NCBI GenBank assembly: GCA_949317995.1
Contig: OX439039.1
Location: 73,232,002 to 73,296,001 of the forward strand
Direction: 5' to 3'
Source of the DNA: Acholoe squamosa
Lineage: Eukaryota; Annelida; Polychaeta; Phyllodocida; Polynoidae
DNA: 64,000 bases
This document shows positions 10,429 to 22,310 of the stretch, one piece after another (position 1 is the stretch's first letter; each line of letters opens with the position of its first letter). The notes beneath the pieces are model-generated. The model was given only the letters and a program-made list of their open reading frames with translations. It did not search any database and was not told the origin of the DNA. Both the position numbers and the translations under genes were made by a program.

Positions 10429-11203
10429 GGTTGGTCGCTACTTGTTGAAAATGAACCTACTGTGCAGGTCTCTGCGCATATAGGTTAAACTGGTCAGAAT
10501 AGCACCATCTTTGGTAGGCACATATTTACATAAGTCCCCATTACTCACAAGAAATTTCAGGTCGTATTGATGTAAATTGAGCATTTTGTGATGCTTTGAA
10601 ATTTGTGTATATTTACTTCTAGATTTAATTTAGATTTTTACGACTTTTTGTTATGGCTTATATTCATAACTCTCAAATGTTCTAAAATAAATTGTGGAAG
10701 TGATTATAATACTCCAAGGGTATAGTCAGAAACCATTTAATATCATTTATATGCGATTTTACCCATAATGCAATGCTCCAAATGTGAGATCTTGTTCATT
10801 TTTGGAGTACTTTTTTATTTTAAGTGTCCAAAACCCTAAAATTATGCACGGGACCATATGTCAAAATTGTTTTCATAAGAAAGGTATTTATGTAAGGTAT
10901 TTTCTATGAGAGTATAAAAAGATTCTGATGACTTTCAATACTCTTTTCAGGCAAAAGTGTTATATGATTATGGCAAATTAACCTCAGTTTTTCCAAAAAC
11001 AGCATAATTTTACCCAGAATGCCTTGTCATATGGCTAAAAAAAATATTTTGTCATTTTCTTTTATATAAAGTTTCAGGTTTCAGATTTCTGTGATTAATG
11101 GTTGATATTAAGTAAAATTCAAGAAAATTTTCATTATATTTTTCTTTTCATAATTCAATTTTATATGATTTAAGCTGCCTACGGTAAAGGGTAGCGACCA
11201 ACC
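10429..11203. mobile_element. TTAA-flanked non-autonomous element, GGTTGGTCGCTAC ends
   Basis: Perfect 13-bp inverted termini GGTTGGTCGCTAC, with TTAA immediately outside on both sides (10425-10428 and 11204-11207). A TTAA target is used by piggyBac and Kolobok elements. The inside is AT-rich and non-coding. It lies entirely inside the 10087-11521 element, so it inserted later. Confidence 0.7.
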
Positions 11204-11521
11204 TTAAGAATTCTCATCAGCCATAGGCATAAAAAAATGGCCATGTAACTTTTTCGGCCACCAAATGAGCTTTTGGGAACGTATTTTGGCATCACCTTTC
11301 AAATGAGAGCGGAGTACTAAATGGTTGGTGATCACATGGACGTGTTTTTTTTTTTTTGCCTCAGGCTCATAAAATACCGTCGGGCATCGACAAACAAATA
11401 ATTTTTTTTTTTTTTAAATGCCAAAAATCTCTTCGCCAGATCCCTAATCCAAGTATTAGAAATAAACGGCCTCAGGCTCTGTCTTACACACGAGGTGCGC
11501 CTTAAACGTGAGGGTTTACGG

Positions 11522-11907
11522 TACAAGCCATGGTTTATACAAAGGGTTTTGCAGTACCAACTTAGGCTGAATGAGGGCGGTGTGTAGTGGCACACATGCT
11601 TTTTGAAAGAGCTAATGATACATGCCATCGAATCTACACAGAGTTGATAACTCCCTGAGGACTTCAAAGCAGTACTGGCAAGTAACTCGCTGGTACTCTA
11701 TTGATGTATAGGTTTATCAATGTGTGTGAGGAACACAAAGCCCCATGCTGTCCTTAAAGGGTTAAAAATGTAGGTTAAACACAGTATCAATGTGTTGTTA
11801 CATGTCTGCTTCATATCTTAAGTTAATGCTTTAATACTGTCGAGTTATATAAGATGGTATCGTGAGTCCTGAATCAATAGTTACATAAAAGATATGTATT
11901 ATACATT
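11522..11907. other. Piece of the TTAA/CCCTTT repeat family
   Basis: Contains GGCAAGTAACTCGCTGG (about 11671-11687) and ends in CCTTAAAGGGTTAA near 11749-11764, the signatures of that family. Only the right end is clear. Confidence 0.45.
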
Positions 11908-12054
11908 CAGAGATGCCACTCATTGGCCAACAAAAAAAAACCAGGAAAACTGGACTTTTGGACACATTCTCCCAGGAATTAAACATAATTTAATCTTGGG
12001 ATCTTGGAATCAAAACCAGGAATTCCTAGGAAACCAGGAAAAGTGGCATCTCTG
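11908..12054. mobile_element. CAGAGATG-family MITE with 6-bp duplication, copy 1
   Basis: 147 bp with ends CAGAGATGCCACT and AGTGGCATCTCTG. The six bases TACATT border it on both sides (11902-11907 and 12055-12060). The inside is a loose palindrome built around AAACCAGGAA units. No coding capacity. Two further copies lie at 13957-14106 and 28442-28585. Confidence 0.8.
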
Positions 12055-13019
12055 TACATTACATATTCAGGGTTTATTCTATGCACTTAGACAGACCACT
12101 GACCCCCCCCCCCCCTCCATTGATAAAACTTAATCCTATGAAAAATGTGGTAGGACATGTTCACATAGAACCTCATCAATTTTGGGACCTTTCCCATTCC
12201 CCAGGCCCCCCAAGACTTTCTTTAAATTTCCCCAATGCAAATGACCTTAGTCTCAGAAGTGATTTGTCACAACTCCATAAGCCCCCCCCCCCACACACCC
12301 CTCTAATCTATGGCAAGTGGCATCATTTGTGAACATTACCTTGTGCAAAATGTCTGCTTAGAGAATGCCCCCACAGTACTCGTGTCTTCTGGTGTAGCTT
12401 ATTGTGTCCAAAAGATCATTCCATAGGCATACACAGTTCACCCCCCCCCCCCCCCCACTGACCACATATACAAACATACAGTGAATACACTCAAACTGAG
12501 GTGTATTTTAATCTGGCGTCTGAGTATGTTCATAATTTGAGCATTACTAAGCAATGTAATTGTCGCCATTACTGGTTCCACAGAATCCGGACTTTATACC
12601 CTTCTCCCACTCCTCTCTCCAACCTGGTGACGTCACAACACGCCGACCTAGTGACCTTGCTCCATAGCGTGCAAGATGGCCGCCACTCTCTCTCTCTCTA
12701 CCCCCCCCCTCCACCATCCCACCTTTTACCATCTCCCCTCCCTCCCACCGATCACCCCCCCCCCCCCACCCACTGCCACCCCTACCTACTAACAACTACT
12801 GCTAACGTATAGTTTTTCCCCTCCTTCATACCAACCTCCCACTATAAATAGCACGATTCCAGGTCTCCTCAGGTACACTTGGGTTTTTACACAAATATCA
12901 AATATGTATGTATGTGAGTGTGAAACATTTTCACAAACATCATCAATCATATTGTACATTGCACATATCCACTTGTACTGTTGTTTGTGTGCACATGCTT
13001 AGTAATCCATATGGTCACA
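12055..13019. other. Intergenic; pyrimidine-rich stretch, no gene seen
   Basis: Several C tracts of ten or more bases, and a strongly pyrimidine-biased block from about 12686 to 12790. AAGATGGCCGCCA at 12673-12685 resembles a YY1 site. Open frames here are low-complexity by-products of the C tracts. Confidence 0.5.
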
Positions 13020-13505
13020 TTAAACCTTGAAGGGCCATATGATACTTAAAATGCTCTATATCCTGCTGTGCTATGTTCTATGACTTCAGACCTGGCGAGT
13101 AACTAACCATTGCTACAGGGCTCGACAAATCCCTGTGTCCAGTGCCCGGGACACAAAAATAATTCTCTGGACACAACATAATTTTCAAGGTGTGTCCAGT
13201 GGACACAGCTCCCAAGCCAGGGTTTTACATTGACCCAAAGGGCTGAGACACAACATTTCCTTGCTGGACACAACTTTGATTGGCCTTTGTGCCCAGTGGA
13301 CACACTAATGTCAAACTGATTTGTCAACCCCTGTGCTACATTGGTGCATCATGCACCATGGAGTCTAAGCACTTGTGAAAGGCATGGCATGATGCACAAT
13401 TGCAGTGCTGGTGAATTACTCGCTGGCCAGTGGTGCTGCGATGGTGCATCACCAAGACAAATGGACATGAAATCTTGAGGCGTCATGGCTTCTTTAAAGG
13501 GTTAA
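13020..13505. mobile_element. TTAA/CCCTTT-family element (piggyBac-like MITE) with a nested insertion
   Basis: The left end TTAAACCTTGAAGG and the complement of the right end, TTAACCCTTTAAAG, form terminal inverted repeats starting at TTAA targets, as in piggyBac elements. It carries two versions of the family's palindromic motif (CTGGCGAGTAACTAACCA near 13091 and GGTGAATTACTCGCTGG near 13413) and GGTGCATCATG. A different element sits inside it at 13116-13333. Confidence 0.55.
13116..13333. mobile_element. hAT-like MITE nested in the previous element, 5-bp duplication
   Basis: Ends CAGGGCTCGACAAATC and GATTTGTCAACCCCTG are inverted. TGCTA borders it on both sides (13111-13115 and 13334-13338). 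The inside carries repeated GTGTCCAGTGGACAC palindromes. The 5-bp duplication differs from the 6-bp one of the neighbouring families. Confidence 0.7.
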
Positions 13506-13956
13506 AGGAAACTCAAGTATTACAGTATATACCATCAGCACCTCTGTTCCATGAACTAGTCATTTGTTTGTATACCATTGACTCATAACTGTAGTTCTCT
13601 TTTTTAATTCTCTTCCCTGTATAATACACATAAAGCTTAGTCAAATGACAATCGTGCTCTTAACTGAAGTCCGATGTCTAAGGGGAAAATGAAAGTACTA
13701 AGGCATTGTCCAAGATCTGGTTCTTGACGTTCATACAAGTGTTCATGAAGTCAAAATGGCCTTACACCCCCCCCCCCACACACACACACACTCACACACT
13801 GAGAATCAGATGGGGTAGAATATACACTAATGTAGGCTGAAAATGTGTAAAGTACATCTGATATCCCTTCATGCATCATTGATACCGCCTAATGCAAAAA
13901 ATGGGCGTCGTATCTGTGGAAGAAGTATTTTCAAACCAATAAAGGTATCCAGTGAT

Positions 13957-14106
13957 CAGAGATGCCTCTCGCTGGCTAACAAACCCCTGGAAAATTTGTG
14001 ATTTTTGGATATCTTTTCCCTAGAAAATTGACGCAATTCAGTAGAAAAGTCTCTACCTATTAAACAATAGGAAAGTCTGGTTAACCAGAAAAAAGTGGCA
14101 TCCCTC
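13957..14106. mobile_element. CAGAGATG-family MITE, copy 2
   Basis: Starts CAGAGATGCC and ends GGCATCCCTC, with two changes from the family's right end. The six bases AGTGAT flank it on both sides (13951-13956 and 14107-14112). More diverged than copies 1 and 3. Confidence 0.75.
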
Positions 14107-14227
14107 AGTGATAACTCGGGTCCCTTTTTATTCGTATACTTATTCTTTTGACAGTCACAGTACAGAATATGTAAATGTGTAAAAAGATGAGTACATGGAC
14201 TGGTATAACCGAGCTTGTTGTATAATA

Positions 14228-14243
14228 GGTAACCATGGTAACC
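14228..14243. promoter_or_regulatory. X-box-like palindrome
   Basis: GGTAACCATGGTAACC is a palindromic match to the RFX X-box core (GTNRCC...RGYAAC with a CCATGG centre). It is isolated, with no gene nearby, so function is only a possibility. Confidence 0.3.
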
Positions 14244-14444
14244 GGAGTCAGGTGTCACACCAGTGGTCAAATACCACGGTCTAATAGTCTGTATATAGAG
14301 ATACAATGTATCCACAGGTGTACTAACCCTTCTACATGGATCCTCTCAGTATATGACGACATACCAGATGCCGAATTCCTAGCTACTATCTGCTTGGATG
14401 GATGGTAAAGATGAGGATGGCTTCATGTCCTAGATACCAACTAT

Positions 14445-14611
14445 TTAACCCTTTGAGGGACGCAGGCTTATAATACTATAAGACCATTTGTGTTCTGGTA
14501 TATTCCTATATATTTTTTCCCTGGTAAGAGATGTAAACCTTTCCAAGTCCAAGTTGTGGCATTCATGCACCCAGCTGAACAAAGGACGATATACGGTCCT
14601 GAAAGGGTTAA
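14445..14611. mobile_element. Short TTAA/CCCTTT-family element
   Basis: Bounded by TTAACCCTTTGAGGGACGC on the left and, as the complement of the right end, TTAACCCTTTCAGGACC. TTAA followed by CCCTTT is the classic piggyBac-type end. About 167 bp, non-coding. Confidence 0.6.
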
Positions 14612-14639
14612 AGTGGGTAGTGTTGGGGCACACAACTTT

Positions 14640-14833
14640 AAGGGTGAAATGGAACCTTGCCCATTGTCATCTACCAGGAAAAGGGTTCTTTTACTTTCCA
14701 CACTGCACAGGAACACTAACAATCAAACCCAGATTTAAGGTCTTGCACCCTACAATTGCACATTTGAATACCGACTAAAGCTCAAACCCAGGACCTCTGG
14801 ATATGAAGACTTGCACTGTGCCACTACAAAAAT
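14640..14833 (-). mobile_element. Probable tRNA-derived SINE
   Basis: On the minus strand the segment begins with GTAGTGGCACAGTG, which resembles an RNA polymerase III A box. About 38 bases later comes GGGTTTGAGC, which resembles a B box (GGTTCGANTCC). The remainder down to about 14640 would be the tRNA-unrelated body. The cloverleaf is too decayed for a functional tRNA. No second copy was recognised in the window. Confidence 0.4.
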
Positions 14834-17131
14834 ATATCTGACAAATGGCTTAATTGTTCTGTTTACAGAGATACCGGTAGTGCAGGTACCGGTACTTCTC
14901 AAGATCTTAACCCTTTAATGAGGCCGACATAATGCTTCAAGCTGGGAGTCCTTTTTTTTTTTGATACAGCATTGCATGGCTGGGTGCATCATACAAACTC
15001 TCCATGAGCTATCATGATGCATGAATGCAACAAATTTAAGCCATCAGAAACAAGACTGAATTTGTGCAAAGTGCATAAAGGCAGCATGTGACATCGAAAG
15101 TGTTCACAATAAGGTCACTGAATTTGACACATTAAACACAAATATGTATATAGAACATGACTTGTAAGGGTGTTGGCGTCATAGGTTGTTTTTTTTTTGT
15201 TGTTTTTTTTTTTTTGTGGGATTTCCCTGGTGAATGCTTCCTTGTAGCCAGATATCGATACGATAATACCAGGAAATATCCACAAGTTAACAAAACATTA
15301 TCCTATTGTTTAATAGTATGATGCATGTAATGCACAGGGATGTCTGAGTCCCAAAAGCTCTGAAATATTCAAAGACAGACCCCTGATTACAGGTTTTCTA
15401 TGAGAATGAATTAGAAGGTCGCTGGAACTGGAGATCTCTGAAGTCCATGAAAACCTTGAGGGTTTTCATCCCTGAATATAGCTCTGGTGAGTAACTCGCC
15501 AATGAGTCATGCAGACCCTATGGGACTTTGAACACCCTTTATGGTCGACAAGCATCTATGCAGCTGTGGCGAGTTACTCACTAGCACAATTTTGGTGAGA
15601 AATCATCTTGAAACATTGGGCATTAGATGTGGCAGCTGTGGTTGTACATGACTGAGGGTTTGTTCCCGTGTCTACTTGGACAAGGTCTATGGACATCATT
15701 TGCAAAATGGCGGCGGTGTGCCGTGACCTGCCTTGTATGTACCCCCCCCCCCACACACACACACATCTCTGAGTGCTGCTGCACGAATAACACTGCCGGC
15801 AACTTATGTACTACGCGGTACGTGTGGGGGGGGAGGTGGGGGGGGGGGATAGATGTACCGTAATCCCCTGGGCCACACTAGTTTCTGGTTGAGAGTATGA
15901 GGATTTTAAAAGTCAGTAGGTGGGTAGGGATTTTTTTTAGGTGCGTGAACAGAGTGCCTGCTCGGTCCAGAAGCTGTTCTTTTGACTTGTCAACAATGTT
16001 TCAAATGGAGATTTGTACTAAAAAAAAAAAAAAAAAAAATCCTGCCAGAGGCTGAAAAAAATTTTCATCAGCAACTCTCACACTGACCCGTCCTCTCAAC
16101 CAGAAACAGACTTTTTTTAGTTGTGGCCCGGCGTATGTGCTGCTCTCTCAGTTTGGGGGCGGGCCAATATATCCTAAAATATTGGATAACTTTTGTTATC
16201 ACTCGACCTTCAAAATTCTAAAAAGCTGTGGGTTAAAGGGGTTGGGGCAGCCTGAGAGAGGGAGGGAAGGTGTGAGGGCACCCTCGTCCCCCATCTATCG
16301 GGCCTTATCTATTTCCAATGAAAATACTTAAGCTCTGTCTATGATATCAGATATGTGTGCCTACAGACCCCATTGCAATATTGCTATATCCATTTTGCAC
16401 TATAGTGGAACACTTTTTTGCCTCCCCTGCAAAACTTGAAAAATGCAGTTACAACCTTCTAGCACTCAGGCGACAATATCTATACATGTATAATAAGGTA
16501 TACACTGCAAATATAAACGACGCTCTAACAAGAGTCTATTCATCTTCATCCATATTAGAGCCATGTTCATAGGGATTGGGAGTGAGGGGGGTGTATTCAT
16601 AGCCTCTTATAAACAAACTTATGGAAAGACTATAAGAACGTTCAGACATAAGATACCACTTGTCTCTCCTTTCTGCTGCTTTCAGAAATCGAATTGTCAA
16701 CATGTGTCTCGGTATGTAGCATATTGGACAAACAAGTCTGGAAATGACACTCTTTCTGCACAAGTAGGTTATTAATATCTAGAATATTGACTCAGAATCT
16801 AGCCATATAAATACACCTAAGATAATAGCAGTTTTATATTGATAATCTATTCATATTCATGTGATACATGTCGATGTCCTTGTCATACACATTAATATGC
16901 TATACCTAAGATAGTGCTGCCTTAATTTATGGACGCAGGCCAGAGTGGTCTGTCAAAATATTTCATATATAGGCCATTTGTATGCAGAATGGGACATACT
17001 ATTTATCCATCCATCTTTTGTTAGTTTCCTCAAGTCATAGACTTAGGACGATAAACTTGATTCAACAGGAGGACTTGAAACACTCAAGTCCCGTTTCATC
17101 TTTTTTTTTAATCTTACGACTGTTCCCCGCC
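14834..17131. other. Intergenic, repeat-derived; no gene seen
   Basis: A TTAACCCTTTAATG end at 14907, palindromic family motifs at 15483-15500 and 15560-15580, T and A tracts near 15190, 16020 and 17100, and G/C tracts near 15740 and 15830. AAAATGGCGGCGG at 15704 is YY1-like. Frames around 16357-16775 have no recognisable domain. Confidence 0.5.
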
Positions 17132-17290
17132 GGGGCTTTTGACAGGGCTGCGCAGTGCGTAATACACGCATTTAATGCTTAAATGTCGCATTTAAATGGC
17201 TAGAATGGCCATGCATTTACAGAATGGCGCATTGTATTTGCTAAAAAGTGTGCAATTGGCGCATTGCAAAAAAATCCTGTCAAAAGCCCT
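17132..17290. mobile_element. MITE with GGGCTTTTGACAGG ends
   Basis: The left end GGGGCTTTTGACAGG and the complement of the right end, AGGGCTTTTGACAGG, share 14 bp. The inside is rich in GCGCATT and GCATTTAA units. No clear target duplication, so superfamily unknown. Confidence 0.6.
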
Positions 17291-20200
17291 AACTTCCCAT
17301 ACGCTCTCTAGTATCAATGCTACATGTATTAGAAAGATGAAATTTGTCCAGTAGAACTAGCCTACCGATTGAGAGTTTACTGCAACTTTGCATAAATGGG
17401 TTCCTGGTATTTCTTTTTGTATAGCTACCAGGTAAATTAAAGTTGTATTAGTCATTTATCACCAATTCAAAAATTAAGACACTACATGGTGGGCGTTGTT
17501 GGCTGTACTGGCTGCTTTATGAACCATTAACAGTTAAAATGACACCAATGTCAATGACTATTGTTAAATCTATGACATGAGCGCAAGGTAGAAATATAAC
17601 CCCACCAATACCTTTTGCATGGGTTAGGTTTTCTTTCTCAAAAATCCAGATAGAGTAGGGGATTGACAGTCATTATAGAAATGTAGTATGCTGTATGCCT
17701 AATCGAGAAGACAGCAAGGTTGTCAGCTCGAGCAATGTACATGTAATGCAATTTTTAAACCATGAGAATCTAACCAATGGGTCTCAATTGAGCGCAAGTC
17801 TCATTTAGAGCACAGGGCTACGACAACCATGCTGAAACCTCCAAACACCCTAGAAGCCCTTAAATGAGTGCAGGTCCTGTTAAAATCACAGACAGCAACA
17901 GGGAGGCGAGACTTAAAAGCGCAGGTGCGCATAAACAGGAAAGACCAACTACGGTACATGGTTTCTGTATGTAAAACATGCACAAAATCTGACCTCATTT
18001 TCTCATTCAGCTACCTGTATATGTGGACATGAATAAATCTCATGGCCATGTCTTTCAATGGACACAATGAGGAGTAGACCTCCAGGGGCCTGCACAGGGA
18101 GGTAATGCCTGATACGGGAATTAAGCCCTGGTGAATAACTCTACAAGGCTAAAATCATGCAATATCACTTTCTTTATTTATCCATAGACTTGCCAGGGGC
18201 CGGTACGCTGCGCCAATGTAGCATTGTCAAGTTGACCACTTGTTGCAGTAGCATCACAAATGAACGTGAAATTTGAGGTATTATGCGGTCCTTAAACTTA
18301 AGTTAAAGGGTTACCAGGTAAGTGCTTTTCTGAAGAGTCTGTGCAATGGTAACTGTCAATTACCCTAGCAGAGTGTTTTGTCAAATGGCATATTCTGAAA
18401 TCCCTTTTGGCTCCTAGATACTATCGGTACTACACAAATAATAACGCTGCATTTAATGCACCACGCCATAAAACCATGTTTATAACCCGTGACTCATAAA
18501 CCATTTCAGCGGCATCATGCAGCTCAAAGTCAGGCTGCGGCTTATACCGTACTTTCTCTTTGTATACATGTACTAGCCTACTAAATTAGTATTTCTGAGG
18601 CACCAGACGAGGCTTATAGCTTAACAACCAAGTGGGGGTGCGGCTTATACATGAGCGCTGCATATACGCTGGGTTCTACTGTAGTGTAGTTTTAGAAACT
18701 TTGCCATTTCCAAAATAGCACATTACCTTTCATTCATGCATTTATTCTTAGATTTACTGACCTCAAGTGAACTAAAAGTGTCCATGATCTTGTGATCCAT
18801 ACCGTCCTTGGTTAATGGGTTAGGGTTGAATTACTAAAGGGGTAAGGGTGAGATAAACCTGTCTTCTCTATACATGGACAGATGTGTCCGGAGATTTGTA
18901 CATGTTTCATGGCGAGGAGGTTGATGGGTGAGGGAGTGGTCACTACACATCTTGACACCCTAAATGTAGATGTCTAACTCTATGGATATTACAGGGCCTG
19001 CGCTCATTTGCAGTATTTTAAGGAGAAATTTTTGAAGGTTTCAAAGAGTCCATTCCCCCCTTGCTTTATACCAGGCCTGTGCTGATTTAACCCCCCCCCC
19101 CCCCTGAGCAACTTTAACAGGCAATTATGGTAGTCCTTTGGCAGGATGCCCCAAATCTACATGGGTTAAGGTTTTATCCATTTCCCTTTTGTATTGTCAT
19201 CACCAAAGCCACATAAAAATCAATACTGCCTTCATCAGTACCAGTACTTAGCATTGTCCAGCCTGGTAGCTGTGTGTGTCAGGTTCAAAATCAATAGTGT
19301 CCATGTAATGGATACCTGTATATTGTATTGTACATACTGTATACCATACTATTCTGTATGATAGCCCAATTCCATTGGTAGTAGGCTTCACAGGTTCACT
19401 CCTTGAGCTTGTGTGACAGTAGTATGGTGTTTATTCAAGACCTACGGTAAAACCCCTTGTATAAACTGCAGCTTATTTACATGTAACAAGTCGCCAGTGG
19501 CTCAAGTAATATATGATTCCTCAGGGGGTAATATGAGGGTGTTGTAACGGTATTAAACAGCATATTTCAAGCCACAGGTACTTGTGGCTTCCTATTGAAG
19601 TCAGGGTGCTGCTTATACCCGTGAGGTAAATCATTCTTTATTGACCATAATCTACATGCGGCACTTATCTCAAAAACTCAACTCAAGACCCCGGCACTTG
19701 AAATAGTCCAGAGTGAAATGGCTTGAGCATGAATCCTAGCCTTATTACCATAGTACCTTGCATTATAAGGCAAACCGTGAGTATGATAAAAGTATCGTAT
19801 CCTGACTTTAAGACGTTTCTAGCAGCCACCTATAGTTTGGGTCGCGGCCTATACGATTGCAAAGTACTACGGTAATGCATGTACAAGGGGAGTCAAGTGC
19901 ATAATGAGTCATTATACACTTTAGGTGTATCATAGCGCCCAACTTATTATGTCCCTAACTGGAGCAGACATCGGCCGACCACAGCCGTAACCCTAAAATG
20001 GCTACAACTACTAGCCTCCAGCTTCATGTTCCTTTGTCATCACCAAGCCATGCAGACTGCCTTTAATGCTAGACCTGCAATGGTGCATCATGCCAACCCA
20101 TGGGGGGCATATCGACCCCATAGATCATTATCATGTAAGGATGGAGCACTGTATGGCCTGATACTAAAGTAAAGGCTACTCCCCAGTGCTGCATTGATGC

Positions 20201-20788
20201 AGTATGAATGATGACCAAGGGGCATGCCGTATTAATGCACGATTCTGCCCTTACAGGGTTAAGCTGATTAGATGCACCATGTGTACAAAACACTGTACAG
20301 GTTAGGGGTCAGCAGAATATACCGTGTAGGTAACGTGCTAAAGGTTAAGTCTAGCTTATCAAGGGCATTGAGTTATGTGTATTCTTAACCATTTGGAGAC
20401 AGTATAATTTTCAGTGCAACAGGCATGTTTCTTATCATCTCTAGACTCACTTGTAAAACAGGGGTGGGGAGTAACTCACCAGGCCTGCATCCATACAACA
20501 TGGCTGACTCAGTGGGGGCAATACACTTTGGTGCTCTAATGCAGTTGTGGTGAGTTAACTGCAGGTGCTGCTTTGGCTTGGTGCAATATGTTGACAGATC
20601 TGCACGTACATCATGAAGCCAAGAGGTATCATATGTTCCTTTGTGGGTTAATCATCTGAAGCAAACAACGCCCCTCGTCCCCATCCCCAACCCAGTCCTG
20701 CTACATCACCATGCGGCCACCTTAAGGTGAACATCAATGTTTCAGGAGCAAGGTGGATGCTGAGTGGGTTGGGGGTCAATAGCATCTA
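17291..20788. other. Intergenic; decayed transposon fragments, no gene seen
   Basis: Fragments of the CGTATAAG family at about 18535-18680, 19443-19630 (CTACGGTAAAACCC... to ...GCTTATACCC) and 19790-19875. Fragments of the TTAA/CCCTTT family at about 18060-18312, 20075-20265 and 20460-20655. The remainder shows no recognisable structure. Confidence 0.45.
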
Positions 20789-20790
20789 TA

Positions 20791-21002
20791 CCGTAGAACT
20801 CCGCGTATAAGCCTCTTGGGTGGCAGATAAAGCACCTCAAGGAGCTCAGGGGTGCAGCTTATACACAGGGTTTTACTTATATAGACTAAAGAAATCAATT
20901 GGGACCATTTCAGGCCTCTGGCTCTGGTGCGGCTTTTAATCAAAGTCCTTAATTAAGGGTGCGGCTTATACTCGAGAGCGAATTATACGCGGGACTTTAC
21001 GG
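20791..21002. mobile_element. TA-flanked CGTATAAG-family MITE
   Basis: Starts CCGTAGAACTCCGCGTATAAG and ends ATTATACGCGGGACTTTACGG; the two ends are inverted. TA borders it on each side (20789-20790 and 21003-21004). The inside repeats GTGCGGCTTATA. Non-coding. Confidence 0.7.
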
Positions 21003-21112
21003 TACGGGTAGGAAGGCATTGCACCCACAACCCCCCTCCCCCCTCACTCTCACGCACACCAAGCTCTGTGAGCAAGGTGTCTTGCACACGGCCCCTAGCT
21101 ATATTACTACTA

Positions 21113-21308
21113 CCGTAAATCCGCGCGCACAGGACGCGCCTCGAGTTTAGGAGTGGAAGGAAATGCTGGGAGCTGCATCTGGCTGTTGGTTTTTTGGAAG
21201 ATTACGTCGCCTGTAGGACGAGCCCTGAGCCTGAGGTCAGGTGAATTTTATAAGGCGCTTCTCAGGCCATCCTCGCGTATAAGCCGCTCCTCATAGGGCG
21301 TAATACGG
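21113..21308. mobile_element. TA-flanked CGTATAAG-family MITE, second nearby copy
   Basis: Starts CCGTAAATCCGCGCGCA and ends CGTAATACGG, with TA on each side (21111-21112 and 21309-21310). Internal CGCGTATAAGCCGCTCC matches the family. It lies only about 110 bp from the previous copy. Confidence 0.6.
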
Positions 21309-22245
21309 TATCAGTGTTAGCACTGCTACTTCTGCTAGATAGCACCATGGTAGTGGGGGGGGGGGGGTTCGAAGCCTGCAACGCCGTGCCCAGGGAAGCC
21401 ACTATACCACCAGCAGGCTATGACCGGAGGAGGAGGACCCTGGAAGCAGGCAGTATTAATTAGTAGCATTGCTCATGATCTTGTAGCAGCAGCCGCAGCA
21501 ATGCCTTCTAGACGCTGGGGGGGGGGGGGGGTGCACGGCGTGCCCTGACGTGCACTGCCCCCCCCCCCCTTTCCCACTGACGCTGTCTCACTCCTAGTTG
21601 TTCTACTGATCACCAACACAAAAGATGTGGCGGCAGCTGGCCTTTGGAAAAATACGCGGGTGGGTTGGGGGGAGGAGGGGAGGGGAGGGCAGTGCGGGAG
21701 AGAGGGGCCAAGCGACCTACTTTTCATCAAAACCAAAGGGGTGGGTAGCAGCAGCGGAAAGCGCTGCTGGGGTTGGGGGAGGGGGGGGGGTGCTCCATGT
21801 CGCACATACGGTACCTCTACCACTGCCAGAGCGCCCGTCCACGACCATTGGTATGGCACCAATCCTCCTCCCCCCTTTCCCCCAATCAACTCCCCTCCCC
21901 GCCCCAATACCCATCACCTTCTTCTCCAGTGGTAATCAATATGGACAATTATTGATCCCGTTGCTTTATTGCTCCCAATAACAAACTGTCTGTGGCTATG
22001 TCAGGAACTGTATGGTCTAGCCTTGAACCACTGAGGGATGCCCCCAGCACCACCGCCACAGAGAGAGCCACCACCACTAAACCCCTCACAAAGCACTACC
22101 GCCACCACCTAAGAGCACCACCCTGCATCCACAGATAAAATGGCTGGGCAAACTGTAGCTGCGAATGCAATCCAGAACGCATCCACCACCCTACTCTTCT
22201 TCCCTCCTCCCCCATCCGACAAAAAATGTCGCCGTCATTAAACAT
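21309..22245. other. GC-rich, homopolymer-rich intergenic stretch; no gene seen
   Basis: Contains many G or C tracts of 9-14 bases (for example 21356-21367, 21520-21530, 21779-21790) and long low-complexity frames on both strands that follow from them. No domain or convincing splice structure. Confidence 0.5.
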
Positions 22246-22310
22246 GGTTACCATGGCAACCAAGGATCGAATGCAACACATGTATCACAATGGCGGTTAC
22301 CATGGAAACC
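22246..22310. promoter_or_regulatory. Pair of X-box-like sites
   Basis: GGTTACCATGGCAACC (22246-22261) and GGTTACCATGGAAACC (22295-22310) lie 33 bp apart and in the same orientation. Both match the RFX X-box consensus closely. RFX proteins regulate ciliary genes in animals; a role here is inference because no ciliary gene is adjacent. Confidence 0.4.

Larger units (their letters stand above)
10087..11521. mobile_element. TA-flanked CGTATAAG-family element, long copy carrying a nested insertion
   Basis: The left end CTGTAAGTCCTCACGTATAAG and the right end, read as its complement CCGTAAACCCTCACGTTTAAG, form a terminal inverted repeat. Each is bordered by TA (10085-10086 and 11522-11523). The family otherwise spans 200-300 bp; this copy is long because it holds a microsatellite (10121-10224) and a separate TTAA-flanked element (10429-11203). 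No transposase frame is visible. Confidence 0.6.

Noticed and set aside
21364-21420. GGTTCGAAGCC resembling a tRNA B box
   Set aside because: No A box or acceptor stem at the right distance; it follows a G tract.
21473-21981. Overlapping proline- and glycine-rich frames on both strands
   Set aside because: They arise from G and C tracts; all frames are open simultaneously and show low complexity only.
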